32,015 nucleotides of DNA from Nostoc sp. LEGE 06077 (GCF_015207705.1 NZ_JADEWI010000075.1:1-32015), one strand, 5' to 3'; numbered from the stretch's first letter, positions 25,244-31,553 are shown. Numbers and translations are program-made. Notes: a model not told the origin generated them from the letters alone.

Positions 25244-27577
25244 TTAATCATCGTCTGCTTCAAAGTCTAAATCAACTAAATCTAAAGCTACACTTACTAG
25301 TTTTGATGCTGCTTCGTTAGCTTTTAATTGTTGTGCTTCGTCGTCATTGGTTCCTTTATTTTCTGGCTTATCATCTTCCTTCAAAGCCTTCACGAATTCA
25401 GTATTGGCATTAGTTAGCTCTGTGGTGGCATTGATGACATCAAGTGGGATTTGAGTAACCATTTGAATGGTACTCGCACCATTTTGAAGACCTTCTAGAA
25501 AATTAGTAATTTTATTAAATTTGGGTTGGGGATTCATCCAGCCGTAAGCGTTATCAAGCACCTCACCAGCTTTTCTTAAAGCATTTCCAATCTTGCCAAC
25601 TCTACCAGCCGTAATTTCTAATCCATTCAAAATAGTGCTGGTGAATCCTTGAAAGGCATTAAGAACATTAACTGATGCTTGATAAATTCGATTCGCTTTC
25701 GCCCATGCTTGAGAAATAGCTTGATAGTTTTCAGCACCAACAATAGATTTTATGAAATTTTCAATTGTACTGTTGATGACTGAGCCAATATCAAAGGCTT
25801 GCCCGTTGTCGTCTTTTAATCCTATTACTTGTAGGACATTACTCAATGCTCCGAGTAATGTTTGACCAACATCATTACTAAGCATGAAAGCATTGTGAAT
25901 TGTAGCTGCAAATGTTAAAAGATTTAGCGCACGGTCTAGCTGTAACCACTTGAAGCCATTAACAAGTTTTGTAGCAAGACCACCTGGTAATTGTGGGCCA
26001 AGTTTGGCATTGATCACGGTTAGTAATCCTAGGTCTATTCCTTGAAGTACTGCGGTTAAAGCATCAAGTTTTATCCCATTGTTTTTCGCCTGACCTAAAA
26101 TTGCAGTTCCGCAAGTGTCGCAGCCAGGGCCTGCTGGTGGTGGTTGATTGGGCTTACCGTCTTCTGGCTGTTGAGGTCTGGGAATTGGCGGAATTAGCCA
26201 AGGGGGTAAGCCACCGTCATCACCATCATCTGGTGTCGGGGTTGGCGTTGGTGATGGAGTAGGCACGGGTGTTGGTGTTGGCGTTGGAGTTGGGGTTGGT
26301 GTTGGCGTTGGAGTTGGTGTTGGCGTTGGTGTTGGCGTTGGTGTTGGCGTTGGAGTTGGTGTTGGTGTTGGTGTTGGCGTTGGAGTTGGGGTTGGTGTCG
26401 GTGTCGGTGTTGGGTCTGGTGTTGGGTCTGGTGTTGGGTCTGGTGTTGGAGTTGGGGTTGGTGTCGGTGTCGGTGTTGGGTCTGGTGTTGGAGTTGGGGT
26501 TGGTGTCGGTGTCGGCGTTGGGTCTGGTGTTGGAGTTGGGGTTGGTGTCGGTGTTGGGGTTGGTGTCGGTGTTGGGGTTGGTGTCGGCGTTGGAGATGGA
26601 GATGGAGATGGTGACGGTGATGGCGTTGGAGATGGAGATGGTGACGGTGATGGCGTTGGAGATGGCGTTGGAGATGGTGACGGTGCTGGCGTTGGTGATG
26701 GTGTTGGTGCTGGTGACGGCGTTGGCGATGGCGTTGGTGGTTCCGGCGCTGGGACTGATGGTGGTGGCGCTGGAGTTGGTTCGGGTGCTGATGGTGGTGG
26801 TTCTTCTGGTGGCGATTCTGGCGGTGGTTCCGGTGATGGGATGGGAGCAGGCCGCTTGAATGGCACTATATTGTTACCATCATCCTTTCCTGGCGGATCG
26901 GGAATTGGTAATGGTGGGGGAAAATCTGGAATCGGTATGTTGTCCGGCAGTGGTGGCGCTTCTGGGTGAACGTCTGGCGGTGGGTCTTCTGGGTTTTTAG
27001 TTGGTGGTGGTTCTGTTTCTACTTGCCCGTCTACGCGGACGATATCAACTATCCAAACAGCAAGAAACTTGTTTTCTAAATTGAAAGTGATATCAACTAT
27101 TGATTCAGTCGATCCAGTGGAATCGCAAGCGGTTGCACCCGCCACGCCTCCAGTGGTTATTTTGCCGTAGCTGCCAAAAGGCAGATTATCGACACGAGTG
27201 CCTTTGATTGGCCCCCAGTATCTTTGTGTTCCACGCGGTGCTACGCTCCCGTTTTCATAAAGTCCAACCGTTGTCACGTCGTAAATTACGCACGGCTGTT
27301 TCCCTCTGTAAAATGGCGGCGGTGCAATTTCTGATGGTGGTTGCGGTGCTGGATTCGACCAAGGCCAAGGGATGAAAGGGGGAAAGGGGATTTGCTTTGG
27401 TGCAACATCAGCTAATTCAGGTAAAGCCTGAATATCGGCTGGGCGAACGGTGCTGATACTCCCACCACCACCGCCAGGAGGTTGCCGATTGAACGGAACA
27501 ATATTATTCGCTCCTGGCGGAGTGACAGGAGTTGGTAACGGTGGCGGAATATTTGGAATGGGAATACCAGGAATCAT
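25244..27577 (-). CDS. large protein with Pro-Thr repeat tract and duplicated PIP-PP motif
   Basis: A 777-residue protein with three parts. The N-terminal 245 residues begin with a proline-rich segment ending in NNIVPFNR (residues 1-31); a globular domain follows (about 90-190, [40 protein letters not shown]), and then a second copy of the proline-rich segment ending in NNIVPFKR (about 213-242). The middle (about 270-450) is Pro-Thr/Ser/Asp repeat tract of period two. The C-terminal 320 residues form a helical region starting at [20 protein letters not shown], with [20 protein letters not shown] and later helices, and an acidic end. This plan (stalk between two domains) suits an extended fibre or attachment protein. 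No transmembrane or signal segment is obvious. Family unknown. Confidence 0.85.
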   Translation of the reverse strand: MIPGIPIPNIPPPLPTPVTPPGANNIVPFNRQPPGGGGGSISTVRPADIQALPELADVAPKQIPFPPFIPWPWSNPAPQPPSEIAPPPFYRGKQPCVIYDVTTVGLYENGSVAPRGTQRYWGPIKGTRVDNLPFGSYGKITTGGVAGATACDSTGSTESIVDITFNLENKFLAVWIVDIVRVDGQVETEPPPTKNPEDPPPDVHPEAPPLPDNIPIPDFPPPLPIPDPPGKDDGNNIVPFKRPAPIPSPEPPPESPPEEPPPSAPEPTPAPPPSVPAPEPPTPSPTPSPAPTPSPTPAPSPSPTPSPTPSPSPSPSPTPSPSPSPSPSPTPTPTPTPTPTPTPTPTPTPTPDPTPTPTPTPTPTPDPTPTPTPTPTPTPDPTPDPTPDPTPTPTPTPTPTPTPTPTPTPTPTPTPTPTPTPTPTPTPTPTPTPTPTPVPTPSPTPTPTPDDGDDGGLPPWLIPPIPRPQQPEDGKPNQPPPAGPGCDTCGTAILGQAKNNGIKLDALTAVLQGIDLGLLTVINAKLGPQLPGGLATKLVNGFKWLQLDRALNLLTFAATIHNAFMLSNDVGQTLLGALSNVLQVIGLKDDNGQAFDIGSVINSTIENFIKSIVGAENYQAISQAWAKANRIYQASVNVLNAFQGFTSTILNGLEITAGRVGKIGNALRKAGEVLDNAYGWMNPQPKFNKITNFLEGLQNGASTIQMVTQIPLDVINATTELTNANTEFVKALKEDDKPENKGTNDDEAQQLKANEAASKLVSVALDLVDLDFEADDD
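26232..26737. repeat. hexanucleotide repeat tract encoding (PT)n inside the large gene
   Basis: On the plus strand the tract is a run of GGTGTTGGC/GGTGTCGGT-like units with period six (two codons, PT). The left half is mostly GGTGTTGGC, the right half mixes in GGAGAT and GGTGACGGT (SP and SP/T units). Inserted GGGTCT hexamers encode Asp at regular places. Because the period is six, slippage changes length by whole codons and does not break the frame. The antisense open frame here (26269-26859) is a by-product. Confidence 0.9.
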
Positions 27578-27580
27578 TGA

Positions 27581-27883
27581 TTAACTAGCCAAAAATTCGG
27601 TAGGAATTGCATCTGTAGAAGTTTCTTGTACGTTCTCCCAGACGGGCTTGTTATCAATGGCGTAGTCAGAATTTAGTAATAAACTCTGTCTCATGATCAC
27701 GCGATCTGTGTTGCTTGCCTCAACTGTGTAAATTCCAAATTGCGCTACTCGGCTAGGGCTGCCTGTGCCTTCAACAGATGTTGCAGTTCGATTAATTTTA
27801 TGAAAGGCTGCACCACACCACACCATTAATTTCTCTAAAGTGTCAACAGTTTCAGGTAAGTTGCTCGGAGAAAATGCAGACAT
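27581..27883 (-). CDS. first gene of the tail-type operon, 100 aa, unknown
   Basis: A 100-residue protein (MSAFSPSNLPETVDTLEKLM, then CGAAFHKINRTATSVEGTGS, RVIMRQSLLLNSDYAIDN and KPVWENVQETSTDAIPTEF). No family recognised; the central part with RTATSVEG and VAQFGIYTVEASN suggests a small beta-rich structural protein. The start ATG at 27883 has no strong ribosome binding site and lies just behind a proposed promoter. Its stop is 3 bases before the start of the Pro-Thr protein gene. It is the promoter-proximal member of the coupled minus-strand operon. Confidence 0.65.
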   Translation of the reverse strand: MSAFSPSNLPETVDTLEKLMVWCGAAFHKINRTATSVEGTGSPSRVAQFGIYTVEASNTDRVIMRQSLLLNSDYAIDNKPVWENVQETSTDAIPTEFLAS

Positions 27884-27891
27884 ATTTTGTA

Positions 27892-27937
27892 GATTCTTGA
27901 TAAGTAATAAATCCGTTTTATGCGGTAATCAAGAATC
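27892..27937 (-). promoter_or_regulatory. promoter and inverted repeat before the tail-type operon
   Basis: GATTCTTGAT (27892-27901) and ATCAAGAATC (27928-27937) are perfect reverse complements. On the minus strand a -35-like TTGATT (complement of 27927-27932) and a -10-like TATTAC (complement of 27904-27909) lie 17 bases apart, inside these arms. The predicted start is near 27898, leaving a very short leader before ATG 27883. It may be an operator-controlled late-type promoter. Confidence 0.55.
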
Positions 27938-28042
27938 AGTAAATCTTCCAGTTTTATGTAAATTCAGAACAACTGCTGAGGACATGAAAGCATTGCTCTG
28001 ACTAGCATTAAGCAGTATTTAACTAATAGCTAAAAGTAAAAA

Positions 28043-28081
28043 TATTCCGGTTTGACCTTTGCAACAGGTTAAACCGGAATA
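28043..28081 (-). terminator. 16-pair hairpin between integrase and tail-type operon
   Basis: TATTCCGGTTTGACCT (28043-28058) pairs with AGGTTAAACCGGAATA (28066-28081), with one G-T, around the loop 28059-28065. Read on the minus strand the stem is followed by ATTTTTAC, so it can act as a terminator that shields the tail operon from upstream minus-strand reading. On the plus strand it would sit in the integrase leader, 25 bases before its start. Confidence 0.6.
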
Positions 28082-28105
28082 CTTGAAAGAGGAAATATAT
28101 GCATT

Positions 28106-28687
28106 TTGAAAAATAACCGTAATGGCCAGTCAGCGGTTTTGACTGACTCGGAATATTCTAAAATTCGCAAGCAAATAAAAAGTAGAAAGTACAAACTACT
28201 TTTAGATTTAGCTTGGTACACCGGGGAGAGATGGGGTGCTTTAGTGCAAATCAAGGTTGAGGACTGCTACAACCCAGACGGCACACCTAGAGAAGAAATT
28301 ACTTTTCGAGCTAATACCCGCAAGGCAGGCCCAGACGGTAAGCGACAAACTCGCCAAGTTCCTGTGCATCCTTTACTGGCTGAATCTTTGCTTAATTACA
28401 AACCTGAGCCTAGTTCTATTTGGCTGTTTCCCAATCGGGAAGGGGATAAATCTATCTCAGTTCGCTGGGGTGATCAGGTGTTACGTGCAGCTGTTGAAAG
28501 GGCGGGTTTGGGTACTAAAGGAATCAGCACTCATTCAACCCGCCGGAGTTTCATCACCAAACTACACCGCGGAGGTGTAGACATTTACACGATACAGCGA
28601 ATTACTGGACATCGTGATTTAAAGGCTTTGGGTAGATACGTGGAAATTGACAGCGACAGAGTAAAAGGAGCAATTAACGCATTATGA
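28106..28687 (+). CDS. minimal tyrosine recombinase (phage-type integrase)
   Basis: A 193-residue site-specific recombinase that consists almost only of the catalytic domain. Active-site residues are all present: R42 in GERWGAL, K73 in TRKAGPDGK, H143 and R146 in HSTRRS, H169 in TGHRDL and the nucleophile Y178 in RYVEI. The N-terminal core-binding and arm-binding domains usual in phage integrases are missing; only 12 residues precede LTDSEYSKI. The start is TTG at 28106, with GAGG 11 bases before. A 51-residue gene overlaps its stop. Such short enzymes occur as mobile-element integrases and in inversion or resolution systems. The att sites are not identified. Confidence 0.9.
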   Translation: MKNNRNGQSAVLTDSEYSKIRKQIKSRKYKLLLDLAWYTGERWGALVQIKVEDCYNPDGTPREEITFRANTRKAGPDGKRQTRQVPVHPLLAESLLNYKPEPSSIWLFPNREGDKSISVRWGDQVLRAAVERAGLGTKGISTHSTRRSFITKLHRGGVDIYTIQRITGHRDLKALGRYVEIDSDRVKGAINAL

Positions 28688-28839
28688 ATTACGAACTATT
28701 CAAAAAAATCGAAGAATTATATGTTCGGGCTGTCTTAGCTGATTGGCATCCAGTCGATTTGGCCAAGGCTTTAGAGGAGATGGCTAACATGGCCTGGGAT
28801 GGAGTGGACGAGCTTTACCCAAATTCGCTGTTACCATAA
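28684..28839 (+). CDS. small protein coupled to the integrase, 51 aa
   Basis: A 51-residue acidic helical protein (MNYELFKKIEELYVRAVLAD, then VDLAKALEEMANMAWDG and a short end ELYPNSLLP). Its ATG overlaps the integrase TGA (ATGA), so it is translated with it. It has no DNA-binding look; a role as recombination directionality factor or integrase partner is suggested only by position. I know of no family. A terminator hairpin follows 22 bases downstream. Confidence 0.6.
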   Translation: MNYELFKKIEELYVRAVLADWHPVDLAKALEEMANMAWDGVDELYPNSLLP

Positions 28840-28861
28840 GCAAAATAACTAGTACTTTATT

Positions 28862-28895
28862 TGTGATCGCACCACTTCAACGCGATCACATTTTT
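28862..28895 (+). terminator. terminator of the integrase operon, stem TGTGATCGC
   Basis: TGTGATCGC (28862-28870) and GCGATCACA (28882-28890) form a perfect 9-base stem with an 11-base loop, followed by TTTTT. The stem is built on a GCGATC core, close to the HIP1 octamer. Confidence 0.8.
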
Positions 28896-28929
28896 CATCC
28901 ACTACAATCAAGCTGAAATATTCATTTTT

Positions 28930-28968
28930 TGCGATCGCTCTTTACCGTGTTCACGCGATCGCATTTTT
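28930..28968 (+). terminator. second terminator-like hairpin with a HIP1 stem
   Basis: TGCGATCGC (28930-28938) pairs perfectly with GCGATCGCA (28955-28963), loop 16 bases, followed by TTTTT (28964-28968). Both arms contain the full HIP1 octamer. It backs up the first terminator 40 bases upstream and meets the end of a minus-strand gene. Confidence 0.65.
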
Positions 28969-29158
28969 ATGATTGGTCTGGGTTATCTTGCTGCCAGTCA
29001 ACTTCAAGGTCAAGACGCATCAATTCAATTAAAGCTTGCTCGATTTTCTCGTAAAATTCGATTGCTCTTTCACGAGATGAAGTCCGGACTGTCAACTCTA
29101 CAGTCATCTCATCTTCACTCAAAGTCAGGCGAACATGATTAGTTCTTGGTCTACCCAT
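28967..29158 (-). CDS. small unknown protein, 63 aa
   Basis: A 63-residue protein (MGRPRTNHVRLTLSEDEMTV, then VRTSSRERAIEFYEKIEQAL and an acidic end). The first 25 residues, basic with an alternating strand pattern (HVRLTLSEDEMTVELTV), resemble the strand of a ribbon-helix-helix protein, and a helix follows, so DNA binding is possible but unproven. Its start overlaps the end of the next gene upstream by 8 bases, so the pair is co-translated. Confidence 0.55.
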   Translation of the reverse strand: MGRPRTNHVRLTLSEDEMTVELTVRTSSRERAIEFYEKIEQALIELMRLDLEVDWQQDNPDQS

Positions 29159-29639
29159 TGCTACCTCTCAGCATCTGCTTAATTTCAATTGGGGTCTGTC
29201 CATCTGCGATCGCATTCTCCAGCGCCAATTTTTTAGCCTTAGCTTTTGGGGAATGGATACTACCAATGTAAAGACGATGGAGTTTACGCCCGTCCATCCA
29301 CATATAGCGGTAATACCAATACTTATTACCAGAACGTTCTACCCAGTATTTCTCTACCCAATGGTTATCGTGTTGGGGAGCAGATTTTTTTGTAGGAAAT
29401 TTTACTAAGTTATTAGTATTGTCACTTCTGGCTGTAACACTAGTAACCTGCTCCCCAACACTGTCACACGGAGACATAGCAACGGCATAATTCACCAACT
29501 CAGGATATTGTTTTTCCCATTGCTGCCAGGCATATTCGTATGCTTCCGGTGTTTGGTAATGGTCTGGGTCTGGTGGTTCGGTGCTTTCGTCGTAGTTGGT
29601 AAATGCTTCTACGTTAAACAGTGTTAATTGTTCAGTCAT
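29151..29639 (-). CDS. unknown protein with a YWYYRYMW basic C-terminal domain, 162 aa
   Basis: A 162-residue protein. The first 90 residues are acidic and low in structure (MTEQLTLFNVEAF ... YQTPEAYEYAWQQWEKQYP). From about residue 92 a basic aromatic domain follows with HWVEKYWVERSGNKYWYYRY, WMDGRKLHRLYIGSIHS and KKLALENAIADGQTPIEIKQ. The second part looks like the small DNA-binding beta domain seen in mobile-element and phage proteins of cyanobacteria, where an aromatic hairpin meets a basic helix. No enzymatic motif is seen, and I cannot name the family. Confidence 0.65.
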   Translation of the reverse strand: MTEQLTLFNVEAFTNYDESTEPPDPDHYQTPEAYEYAWQQWEKQYPELVNYAVAMSPCDSVGEQVTSVTARSDNTNNLVKFPTKKSAPQHDNHWVEKYWVERSGNKYWYYRYMWMDGRKLHRLYIGSIHSPKAKAKKLALENAIADGQTPIEIKQMLRGSNG

Positions 29640-29661
29640 AATTAATTTGCTTTAGTAGATG

Positions 29662-29685
29662 CCTGCCAAATTGGCAGGTTTTTTT
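29662..29685 (+). terminator. plus-strand terminator between two minus-strand genes
   Basis: The palindrome CCTGCCAAATTGGCAGG (29662-29678), arms CCTGCC and GGCAGG, is followed by seven T on the plus strand. Neighbouring genes are all on the minus strand, so it faces transcription that would run against them. Read on the minus strand it has no T tail. Confidence 0.65.
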
Positions 29686-29696
29686 ATACATAGGAA

Positions 29697-30392
29697 TCAA
29701 CCAGAGGGGAATAATTCATTCCATTCTGTAGAGTTCCCATATTTTTGAAGTAAGACATTGTAATTACGCTGGTATTCCCACCAACGACCGCGTAAACAAC
29801 GCCTAATAAATCCTTCTGGATTCTCAATCTTCTCAATACCACCACGAAGATTAAGCATGATAATTGCTAGTTTTATCTCATTAGTTGGTGCTTCCAATAC
29901 TTCTTTGACATCTGAGTCAAAATGTATACCAGCTTCATTCAAAAGTTCCGAGTTTGTTTCTGAATTAGAATGCTGCTGCTGAGAAGTACCCCCGACGATA
30001 GATTTATCATTTAAGGCTTGCGAATCGTAACTAGAGTTACTATTGTGTAATTTTTTTTCTCGCGCTTTTTTAGGTGGCTTCAACCATTCCAGAGGTCGCA
30101 CAAGTAACTTAAATATCTTCCATGAATACTGTTTAACTACTTGCACTACTCGCACTTCAACGAGTAAATCAAACATCTTCTTAAGGTAGTTATGAGCGTA
30201 TGGCTTGCCCCTAACTTTTGCTACCCATGAATTTATTTGTGCTAAATCCGGCTCTATTTCTGTGCCTATTTCGCCTTCTCTCATAAGGCACTGCCAAATT
30301 AATTTAGCCGCAGGTGGTATGTGATGTTGAAAGCAGTATGCCTCGTGTTCTTCCGTCCACGGAAGATTGATTTTAAGGTTATTTTCTGTCAT
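29697..30392 (-). CDS. replication-type winged-helix-like protein, 231 aa
   Basis: A 231-residue protein. The N-terminal 110 residues look like a winged-helix fold (LPWTEEHEAYCFQHHIPPAA, LIWQCLMREGEIGTEIEPDL, AHNYLKKMFDLLVEVRVVQV, FKLLVRPLEWL), the type seen in phage and plasmid replication proteins. A polar, Ser/Asn-rich linker follows (about 117-155), then a C-terminal helical part (DVKEVLEAPTNEIKLAIIML, IRRCLRGRWWEYQRNYNVLL). I choose ATG 30392 over ATG 30479, since a hairpin (30419-30450) occupies the space between and the longer N-terminus is unlike a protein fold. Function is inferred; no ATPase or nickase motif is seen. Confidence 0.6.
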   Translation of the reverse strand: MTENNLKINLPWTEEHEAYCFQHHIPPAAKLIWQCLMREGEIGTEIEPDLAQINSWVAKVRGKPYAHNYLKKMFDLLVEVRVVQVVKQYSWKIFKLLVRPLEWLKPPKKAREKKLHNSNSSYDSQALNDKSIVGGTSQQQHSNSETNSELLNEAGIHFDSDVKEVLEAPTNEIKLAIIMLNLRGGIEKIENPEGFIRRCLRGRWWEYQRNYNVLLQKYGNSTEWNELFPSG

Positions 30393-30418
30393 TATGATGT
30401 TAGTAGTAATTAGATATT

Positions 30419-30450
30419 TAGCCGCCCGGAAGTAGTGTTTTAGGCGGCTA
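30419..30450 (-). other. 8-pair leader hairpin before the replication-type gene
   Basis: TAGCCGCC (30419-30426) and GGCGGCTA (30443-30450) pair perfectly around 16 bases, about 30 bases before the ATG at 30392 on the minus strand. There is no T tail, so it is more likely a leader structure or operator than a terminator. Confidence 0.5.
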
Positions 30451-30482
30451 TTTGCATTTCTTGGTATAGTTTTAGGCATTCA

Positions 30483-30518
30483 AAAGCACTCCATCGATTA
30501 TTAATCGATGGGTGCTTT
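30483..30518 (-). terminator. hairpin terminator behind the XRE gene
   Basis: AAAGCAC plus CCATCGAT (30483-30498, with one bulged T at 30490) pairs with ATCGATGG plus GTGCTTT (30504-30518) around a 5-base loop. On the minus strand the stem ends in CTTTTG. It lies 27 bases after the stop of the repressor gene and separates it from the replication-type gene. Confidence 0.65.
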
Positions 30519-30544
30519 GTATTCTTTAGTGGCTAACTTTAGGT

Positions 30545-30814
30545 TTAGTCCTGTGTTTGTTGCTTTTGCGGCCCGAAATTGTCTGGTAAATCTTGCAGAG
30601 ACTTACCTTTTAAACGCAAAAGCCTATCTAACGCCTTCATTTGAGGAACAGTAAAAGTAGGAATACTATCTCCAGCTTCCCAACGGCTGATAGTTCTAGC
30701 AGTTGTTCCAATGGAGCGTCCAAACTCTTCCTGAGACATATCTAATTCAAGCCTTAGACTTCGCAACAGGGACTCACCCTCCTGATCATTCCTACTTGGT
30801 CGTTTCTTTATCAT
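30545..30814 (-). CDS. XRE-family repressor of the phage-like switch, 89 aa
   Basis: An 89-residue DNA-binding protein with one helix-turn-helix of the XRE/Cro type: SLRLELDMSQEEFGRSIGTT followed by ARTISRWEAGDSIP, where TARTISRW is the recognition helix and the QEEF-GRSIG-T pattern is diagnostic. The C-terminal part is short (LDRLLRLKGKSLQDLPDNFG), so no protease-type or dimerisation domain of the CI class is present. The ATG at 30814 is preferred over a TTG at 30832 that would sit inside the operator. It is transcribed away from the two palindromic operators and the plus-strand promoter at 30847-30875, and very likely controls both itself and that promoter. Confidence 0.88.
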   Translation of the reverse strand: MIKKRPSRNDQEGESLLRSLRLELDMSQEEFGRSIGTTARTISRWEAGDSIPTFTVPQMKALDRLLRLKGKSLQDLPDNFGPQKQQTQD

Positions 30815-30820
30815 GATACA

Positions 30821-30879
30821 CGTTCTAGACAACTTGTCTAGAACGCTTGACTTTTATCTTGCGTCTAGACATAATGTCT
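30821..30879 (+). promoter_or_regulatory. divergent switch: two palindromic operators and a near-consensus promoter
   Basis: Operator 1: CGTTCTAGACA (30821-30831) and its reverse complement (30835-30845), spacer 3. Operator 2: AGACAT (30867-30872) and ATGTCT (30874-30879), in a TCTAGACAT context. Their centres are 40 bases apart, about four helical turns. Between and over them is a plus-strand promoter: TTGACT (30847-30852), 17 bases, CATAAT (30870-30875). Operator 1 abuts the -35 and operator 2 covers the -10, so bound repressor would block it. Operator 1 also lies directly before the XRE start, as expected for autoregulation. Confidence 0.8.
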
Positions 30880-30893
30880 GGTTATGGGACAAC

Positions 30894-30947
30894 AAAAGAC
30901 CAGCCAGGGTTACTGGCTTGGTGAAAGTTCAGTATGGCTGGTCTTTT
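30894..30947 (+). promoter_or_regulatory. transcription attenuator: two mutually exclusive hairpins
   Basis: AAAAGACCAGCCA (30894-30906) pairs perfectly with TGGCTGGTCTTTT (30935-30947) to make a 13-pair terminator-like hairpin, followed by GCTATTTTCT. The same left segment can instead pair with the nearer CTGGCT-T-GGT (30913-30922): ACCAGCCAG (30899-30907), 9 pairs with a one-base bulge and a 5-base loop. The second hairpin excludes the first. The predicted transcript start (about 30882) is only 12 bases upstream. It would give a short RNA of about 70 bases or read-through. Confidence 0.7.
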
Positions 30948-30961
30948 GCTATTTTCTACCG

Positions 30962-31150
30962 CAGCAGTATCAGTGCTGTAATTTAGCTCCCCTACCCCTT
31001 GACTTGGGTAGCAACTACCAAAAGGAGCATTAACCCACGCCTAAACCTTTGCGTGGACACACCCTAAAACGACGAAACCCAGTAGAGACAAGCATTCTAC
31101 TGAAAAACCAATGCAGATATATACCGGGTATTGTGGCTGTTTAACCCGGT
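30962..31150 (+). ncRNA. leader with five to six consecutive hairpins, possible structured RNA
   Basis: Perfect stems in order: CAGCA/TGCTG (30962-30966, 30974-30978); GCTCC/GGAGC (30986-30990, 31024-31028) enclosing CTACCC/GGGTAG (30992-30997, 31006-31011); CCACGC/GCGTGG (31035-31040, 31051-31056); CAGTAGA/TCTACTG (31080-31086, 31096-31102); ACCGGGT/ACCCGGT (31123-31129, 31144-31150). Stems of 5-7 pairs follow each other at 20-40 base spacing between the attenuator and the first gene (31185). That is denser than chance would give. No known RNA family was recognised. An open frame of 49 codons (30884-31033) also runs across the left part. Confidence 0.5.
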
Positions 31151-31184
31151 TGAAAACCATGTCAACTCACACCATGCACCAACT

Positions 31185-31517
31185 ATGGACTTACTAGAAA
31201 GCACTACTAATGGTGCTAAAGCACCTGCTAACAGCACCAAAACTAAGGGTAAAGACGACAAACCAAAGCGTCATTTACCCTCATTGCCAAGTGCAAGCTC
31301 CGCGGCCGATATGACCAGTGCCACTTATCCCGGTTTGGTAGATAAAACACCCGTCGAGTGGAGTTCACTGAAAAATTATGAAGCGTTCAGTTTAAGCCCT
31401 GACGGTTCTTTCCCAATGCTGAAAGTTTCACGGTCTAAAGCAGTTCGCTTGTCTGACCGTGAAGTGATGATGGTTGGCAGTGGGCGCTGCTACCGCATCT
31501 CATTATCAAATCACTAA
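31185..31517 (+). CDS. first early-operon gene, 110 aa, unknown
   Basis: A 110-residue protein (MDLLESTTNGAKAPANSTKT, then a lysine-rich, low-complexity stretch to about residue 60, then WSSLKNYEAFSLSPDGSFPM and KAVRLSDREVMMVGSGRCYR). The first half looks disordered and basic, and the second half may fold as a small beta domain. The ATG at 31185 is taken because the frame before it is the hairpin leader; no good ribosome binding site is seen. It follows the attenuator and is the first gene of the plus-strand operon controlled by the XRE switch. Function unknown. Confidence 0.6.
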   Translation: MDLLESTTNGAKAPANSTKTKGKDDKPKRHLPSLPSASSAADMTSATYPGLVDKTPVEWSSLKNYEAFSLSPDGSFPMLKVSRSKAVRLSDREVMMVGSGRCYRISLSNH

Positions 31518-31553
31518 AAGCCAAGCCGGACTTACTTGTACTAAGTTTGGCTT
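31518..31553 (+). other. hairpin between the first two early genes
   Basis: AAGCCAA (31518-31524) pairs with TTGGCTT (31547-31553) and, inside, ACTTA with TAAGT (31530-31534, 31542-31546), with the bulge GCCGG (31525-31529) and a 7-base loop. Twelve pairs in all. It starts right behind the stop codon and could protect or process the mRNA; no T tail follows. Confidence 0.55.

Noticed and set aside
26269-26859. 196-codon plus-strand open frame (Leu-Val-Met-rich) opposite the Pro-Thr tract
   Set aside because: It is the complement of the hexamer repeat that encodes Pro-Thr; repeat composition alone keeps the frame open, and there is no start site or plausible protein.
29151-29639. DNA methylase or other restriction function for the YWYYRYMW protein
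   Set aside because: Neither catalytic motif (such as DPPY) nor a nuclease motif is present; only a basic aromatic domain is seen.
30884-31033. 49-codon plus-strand frame through the attenuator and first hairpins
   Set aside because: It would start 2-3 bases after the predicted transcript start without a ribosome binding site, and its sequence is dictated by the hairpins; a leader-peptide role is possible but unsupported, so it is not listed as a gene.
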